Part shown: positions 5,788-8,326 of the stretch, piece after piece | How the letters are laid out: each line of letters begins with the position of its first letter | Numbering within the stretch: position 1 is the first letter of the stretch | Assembly: GCA_031378715.1 (NCBI GenBank) | Contig: JANNEN010000337.1 | Coordinates: 1 to 8,326, forward strand | Length of the DNA: 8,326 nucleotides | Reading direction: 5' to 3' | DNA from: Emticicia sp031378715 | GTDB taxonomy: Bacteria > Bacteroidota > Bacteroidia > Cytophagales > Spirosomataceae | The notes under the pieces: generated by a model | What the model was told of the DNA's origin: nothing | Database searches by the model: none | The model's input: the letters and a program-made list of their open reading frames with translations, nothing else | Translations under genes and position numbers: made by a program

Positions 5788-7683
5788 ATGATGACCTCAA
5801 TAGATAGAACCTTACAACAGCTTGCACATTGTATCGCAACCGAAACCTATAAGGAGGTAGAAAATCAGCAATTAGAACTCAAAAATCTTGCTGGTGGTTG
5901 GGGGGACGATTTTTACCGAACAGTTTGTGCTTTTCTGAATACCAATGGAGGAATGATAATCATTGGTATTAATGATAAAAATAATGTCAAGCCTCCGAAT
6001 TACAAATTTACAGGATATATTAATAGTAGTGATAACGAAAATCATTTAAAACAAGATTTACCAAGAAAGTTTACGGATAAAGATGGAAACCAAATTAATC
6101 TTTCAGCGTACCTTTCGAGAATTGAGATAAGTAGTTTTTTAGATGGGAATGTTGCAGTCGTATATGTTGAAGAGTTACCCGATGACGAGAAGTATGTGTA
6201 TTACAAAGGTAGAGCTTATCAGCGAAAAATTACAGGAGACCACGAGCTTAGTCGAGCAGAAATTGAAGAATATGAAGAGTTAAAGCTGGAAGTCATAACA
6301 TATCAAGAGTTGGAAGTAGTGAACGACGCAACTCTTAACGCATTAAATATAGACAAGTTAAATCAGTATATCATTAAGTTTAACAGAGGAAAAAAAAGTG
6401 GAGAAACCTTAAAAGCGGATTTAGAAACAGCATTACCTTTTTTGCATCGCAAAAGTTTTGTTCGTGAAAACAAGCCAACTTTACTTGGTATGTTAGTTTG
6501 TGGCGATTACGTGGAAGACTACATACAAGGAAAATGTGAAGTTGATTGTTATGTTACATCAACCATTAAAGTTGCCAATAACAAGCAGGCACTTAAAGAT
6601 AATGTAATTGATTTGATAGAAGATAGTTTTTCGTTTATATATCGAAGTATCCAAGTTGGCGTAGGTTATACAAATGGAGGCACTGCCGAACCTGAATATC
6701 CCGAAAACTTGGTTCGTGAAAGCATAAACAATGCAATAGCTCATCGAAACTATAAAACTAATCGTTTTGTAGTTATAGAAATAAAACCCAGCGAAAGTTT
6801 AATGATTCAAAACCCAGGTACGTTTGGGCGTAGGCAAAGGCTACATATCGAAACAGCGTATGGGAAAGTTAGGCGTATCGTGCCAATTCAAGTTGCTCGA
6901 AATCCAAAATTAGCAGATTTATTAAAAAGTTTTGACCGTTGGGAAGGAATCGGTAAAGGTTTATCTTCGTTGATTGATGCTTGTTTAGAGAATATAATAG
7001 ATGTGCCTTATTATATTTTGACTGAGAGTGAAATAAAATTGTTTATTCCAACAGGGAAAGTATTCGATGCTGAAATGGCGGCTTGGTTAGATAGCTTCTC
7101 GGGATATATTTTTGGTAAAAATGGCAGAGAACTCAATGAAGATGAACAAATTATGTTGAGTTTTTACCGAAAATCAGAGTTACTCAATCGGCTTGAAAGT
7201 TATACGATTTTGCTGACAATGGATAATAATCATAAAGCCGTCATTGCAAATTTAGAAGATAAAGGGTTGATTTTTAAAGACCCCGAAAGCCCCGAAATTT
7301 ATCCCATTTACCGAGTAGATAGGAACTTGATGAAAAATGATTTTAGCGAGGAGCTTAGATCTATCTTTAAACAAGAATTTGATTTTTTAAAACTTGACTA
7401 CCGAGAAGTATTAAATGCGATTTATTGGTGTAATACTTTTGCATCAAATTCATCGGCGGTTAGTGCAAACAGCATTGGTACCATCCTTTATATCAATCAA
7501 AACAAAAAGTTAAATGACATCAATGACTATGAAGGGTATAAACGAAAAATAAGAAATATTTTCAATCAATTAGAAAACAAAGGTTTTGTTGTTCGTAAAG
7601 ATGGTAAAAAAATAGCCGAAGGTGGTAAACCAGATTTTAAGATAAATGCTGATTTTGAATCGTTTCCAAATTTGTTTGGTTAA
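5788..7683 (+). CDS. AlbA_2 (Schlafen-type) / HATPase_c_4 / winged-helix protein
   Basis: The 631-residue cytosolic protein has three parts. Residues ~18-160 are an AlbA_2 (formerly AAA_4) domain: the conserved acidic stretch before LELKN (Glu30), FLNTNGGMIIIGINDKNN (49-66) and a strand near GRAYQRK (141-147). Residues ~300-425 resemble a GHKL-type HATPase (HATPase_c_4): PENLVRESINNAIAHRNY (305-322; usual form HRDY), IQNPGTFG (340-347) and GIGKGLSSLIDACLE (387-401). The C-terminal ~180 residues look helical, with winged-helix-like segments near AVIANLEDKGLIF (484-496) and IRNIFNQLENKGFVVRKDG (588-606). Proteins of this build are common in accessory regions and are usually called ATP-binding transcriptional regulators or RNA-binding proteins; the substrate is unknown, and a role in defence would be a guess. 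Two adjacent ATGs (5788, 5791) make the start uncertain by one codon. The gene is visibly AT-richer than ygiQ and thyA, which suggests transfer. Confidence 0.9.
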   Translation: MMTSIDRTLQQLAHCIATETYKEVENQQLELKNLAGGWGDDFYRTVCAFLNTNGGMIIIGINDKNNVKPPNYKFTGYINSSDNENHLKQDLPRKFTDKDGNQINLSAYLSRIEISSFLDGNVAVVYVEELPDDEKYVYYKGRAYQRKITGDHELSRAEIEEYEELKLEVITYQELEVVNDATLNALNIDKLNQYIIKFNRGKKSGETLKADLETALPFLHRKSFVRENKPTLLGMLVCGDYVEDYIQGKCEVDCYVTSTIKVANNKQALKDNVIDLIEDSFSFIYRSIQVGVGYTNGGTAEPEYPENLVRESINNAIAHRNYKTNRFVVIEIKPSESLMIQNPGTFGRRQRLHIETAYGKVRRIVPIQVARNPKLADLLKSFDRWEGIGKGLSSLIDACLENIIDVPYYILTESEIKLFIPTGKVFDAEMAAWLDSFSGYIFGKNGRELNEDEQIMLSFYRKSELLNRLESYTILLTMDNNHKAVIANLEDKGLIFKDPESPEIYPIYRVDRNLMKNDFSEELRSIFKQEFDFLKLDYREVLNAIYWCNTFASNSSAVSANSIGTILYINQNKKLNDINDYEGYKRKIRNIFNQLENKGFVVRKDGKKIAEGGKPDFKINADFESFPNLFG

Positions 7684-7721
7684 GGAATCGAAACAGAATA
7701 TTTTTTTATAAAAACGGGTAA

Positions 7722-7790
7722 AAATATGCTAAATTAGGTGATTATATTCACCTAATTTCACATATTTACGTGAATGTAATCACCTAATTT
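7722..7790 (+). repeat. Three copies of an 11-bp repeat abutting the ATPase start codon
   Basis: Copy 1 is AAATTAGGTGA (7731-7741); copies 2 and 3 are its reverse complement TCACCTAATTT at 7748-7758 and 7780-7790. Copies 1 and 2 form a hairpin with a 6-nt loop, and their arms extend to 20 bp with 18 matches (7722-7741 with 7748-7767). Copies 2 and 3 are direct repeats 32 bp apart and share TTTACGT or TTTTACGT just after. Copy 3 ends on the base before the ATG, and copy 1 can pair with it over 12 bp (7730-7741 with 7780-7791), including the A of the ATG. A protein operator cluster or an RNA switch both fit. Confidence 0.85.
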
Positions 7791-8326
7791 ATGATTTTAC
7801 GTAAAACACAAGCTATCTTATCAAAAACATTGTTCCAAAAAAAAATACTAATTATTCTTGGTGCAAGACAAACTGGTAAATCAACGATTGTAAAAGAGTT
7901 GTTGAGAAACTTTGCTGATAATGAAAAACAATACCTTGATTGTGATGATGTTACGGTGAGAGAATCTCTTGCCAACCATTCGATTAATGAACTCCGTAGG
8001 GTGACTGGCAACAGTAAAATCGTGGTAATTGACGAAGCCCAAAGAGTCAAAAATATTGGACTTTCGTTGAAAATTATGGCGGATAATTTCCCCCAATGTC
8101 AAATCGTAGTTACGGGATCATCTTCTCTCGAACTTTCCAACGAAATCCAAGAACCACTCACAGGACGAAAATTTGAGTATCAACTCTTTCCAATTTCATG
8201 GATTGAGTTTTCCGAACATTTGGGTTATTTGCCCGCAAAAGCACAATTAGATCAACGGCTAATTTATGGAATGTATCCCGATGTGATAAATAATGTAGGA
8301 AATGAGGAGAAAATCCTGCAAAACTT
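7791..8326 (+). CDS. AAA_14/DUF4143 family ATPase (3' end missing)
   Basis: The frame is open from the ATG at 7791 to the window edge, giving 178 residues of what is usually a ~370-400-residue protein. Walker A is GARQTGKST (residues 24-32) and Walker B is IVVIDEAQRV (77-86, Asp81-Glu82). A sensor-1-like strand reads IVVTGSSSLEL (105-115). Next comes LTGRKFEYQLFPISWIEF, and then the start of the DUF4143 portion (GMYPDV), all in the order typical of the AAA_14 plus DUF4143 family. Such ATPases are often present in many paralogous copies in Bacteroidota and other prokaryotes; their physiological role is not established. A run of nine A (7837-7845) lies just upstream of the Walker A codons. The start is supported by family alignment; there is no Shine-Dalgarno sequence, and the repeat at 7780-7790 occupies that place. 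The 107-bp gap to the AlbA_2 gene shows no terminator. Confidence 0.92.
   Translation, partial: MILRKTQAILSKTLFQKKILIILGARQTGKSTIVKELLRNFADNEKQYLDCDDVTVRESLANHSINELRRVTGNSKIVVIDEAQRVKNIGLSLKIMADNFPQCQIVVTGSSSLELSNEIQEPLTGRKFEYQLFPISWIEFSEHLGYLPAKAQLDQRLIYGMYPDVINNVGNEEKILQN

Noticed and set aside
7722..7790. CRISPR array or replication iterons
   Set aside because: Only three 11-bp copies exist, one is inverted, and spacing is uneven (7 and 22 bp gaps). Nothing nearby suggests Cas or Rep proteins.
7784..8102. Minus-strand frames opposite the AAA_14 ATPase
   Set aside because: The plus strand has intact Walker A, Walker B and sensor motifs; the antisense frames show nothing recognisable.

Overview
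The window looks like chromosomal DNA from a Bacteroidota bacterium, most likely of the Cytophagales type. The evidence is indirect but consistent. Several genes are preceded by the Bacteroidota -7 promoter element TAnnTTTG and lack Shine-Dalgarno sequences. There is a stand-alone LytTR regulator and a small lipoprotein whose mature end begins CSKS. C-run/G-run palindromic repeats of a kind I associate with this phylum are present, and the base composition is AT-rich. No 16S or other marker is present, so the genus stays open.

Left part (1-2340): the 3' end of a lysine-rich repeat protein ends at 469 and is followed by a clear intrinsic terminator (557-585). A 476-bp non-coding stretch then carries a GC-rich palindromic element, several AT-rich inverted repeats and a near-consensus promoter. 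That promoter drives a small exported beta-sandwich-like protein (946-1359), which ends at a strong terminator (1461-1495). Convergent to it on the minus strand is thyA. Its reading frame is intact, but it carries a 12-residue proline/glycine segment in place of the usual four residues, encoded by a C-run/G-run palindrome.

Middle part (2340-5718): a minus-strand LytTR-domain DNA-binding protein with its own terminator is divergent from a plus-strand lipoprotein; the two share a 297-bp control region. Next comes a complete YgiQ-family radical SAM protein, whose -7 box sits so close to its ATG that the message may be leaderless.

Right part (5719-8326): this is AT-richer and looks accessory. 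It holds an AlbA_2 (Schlafen-type)/HATPase/winged-helix protein, then the 5' part of an AAA_14/DUF4143 ATPase running off the window. Immediately before the ATPase start codon lie three copies of an 11-bp sequence, one inverted and two direct. Copy 1 can pair either with copy 2 or with copy 3, which abuts the ATG. This is the most unusual structure in the window: an operator cluster or a possible RNA switch.

The genes do not form a single pathway. Nucleotide metabolism (thyA), a tRNA/RNA- or cofactor-type radical SAM enzyme of unknown reaction (ygiQ), small envelope proteins and a regulator form a core-like part, and the right-hand end is probably acquired.
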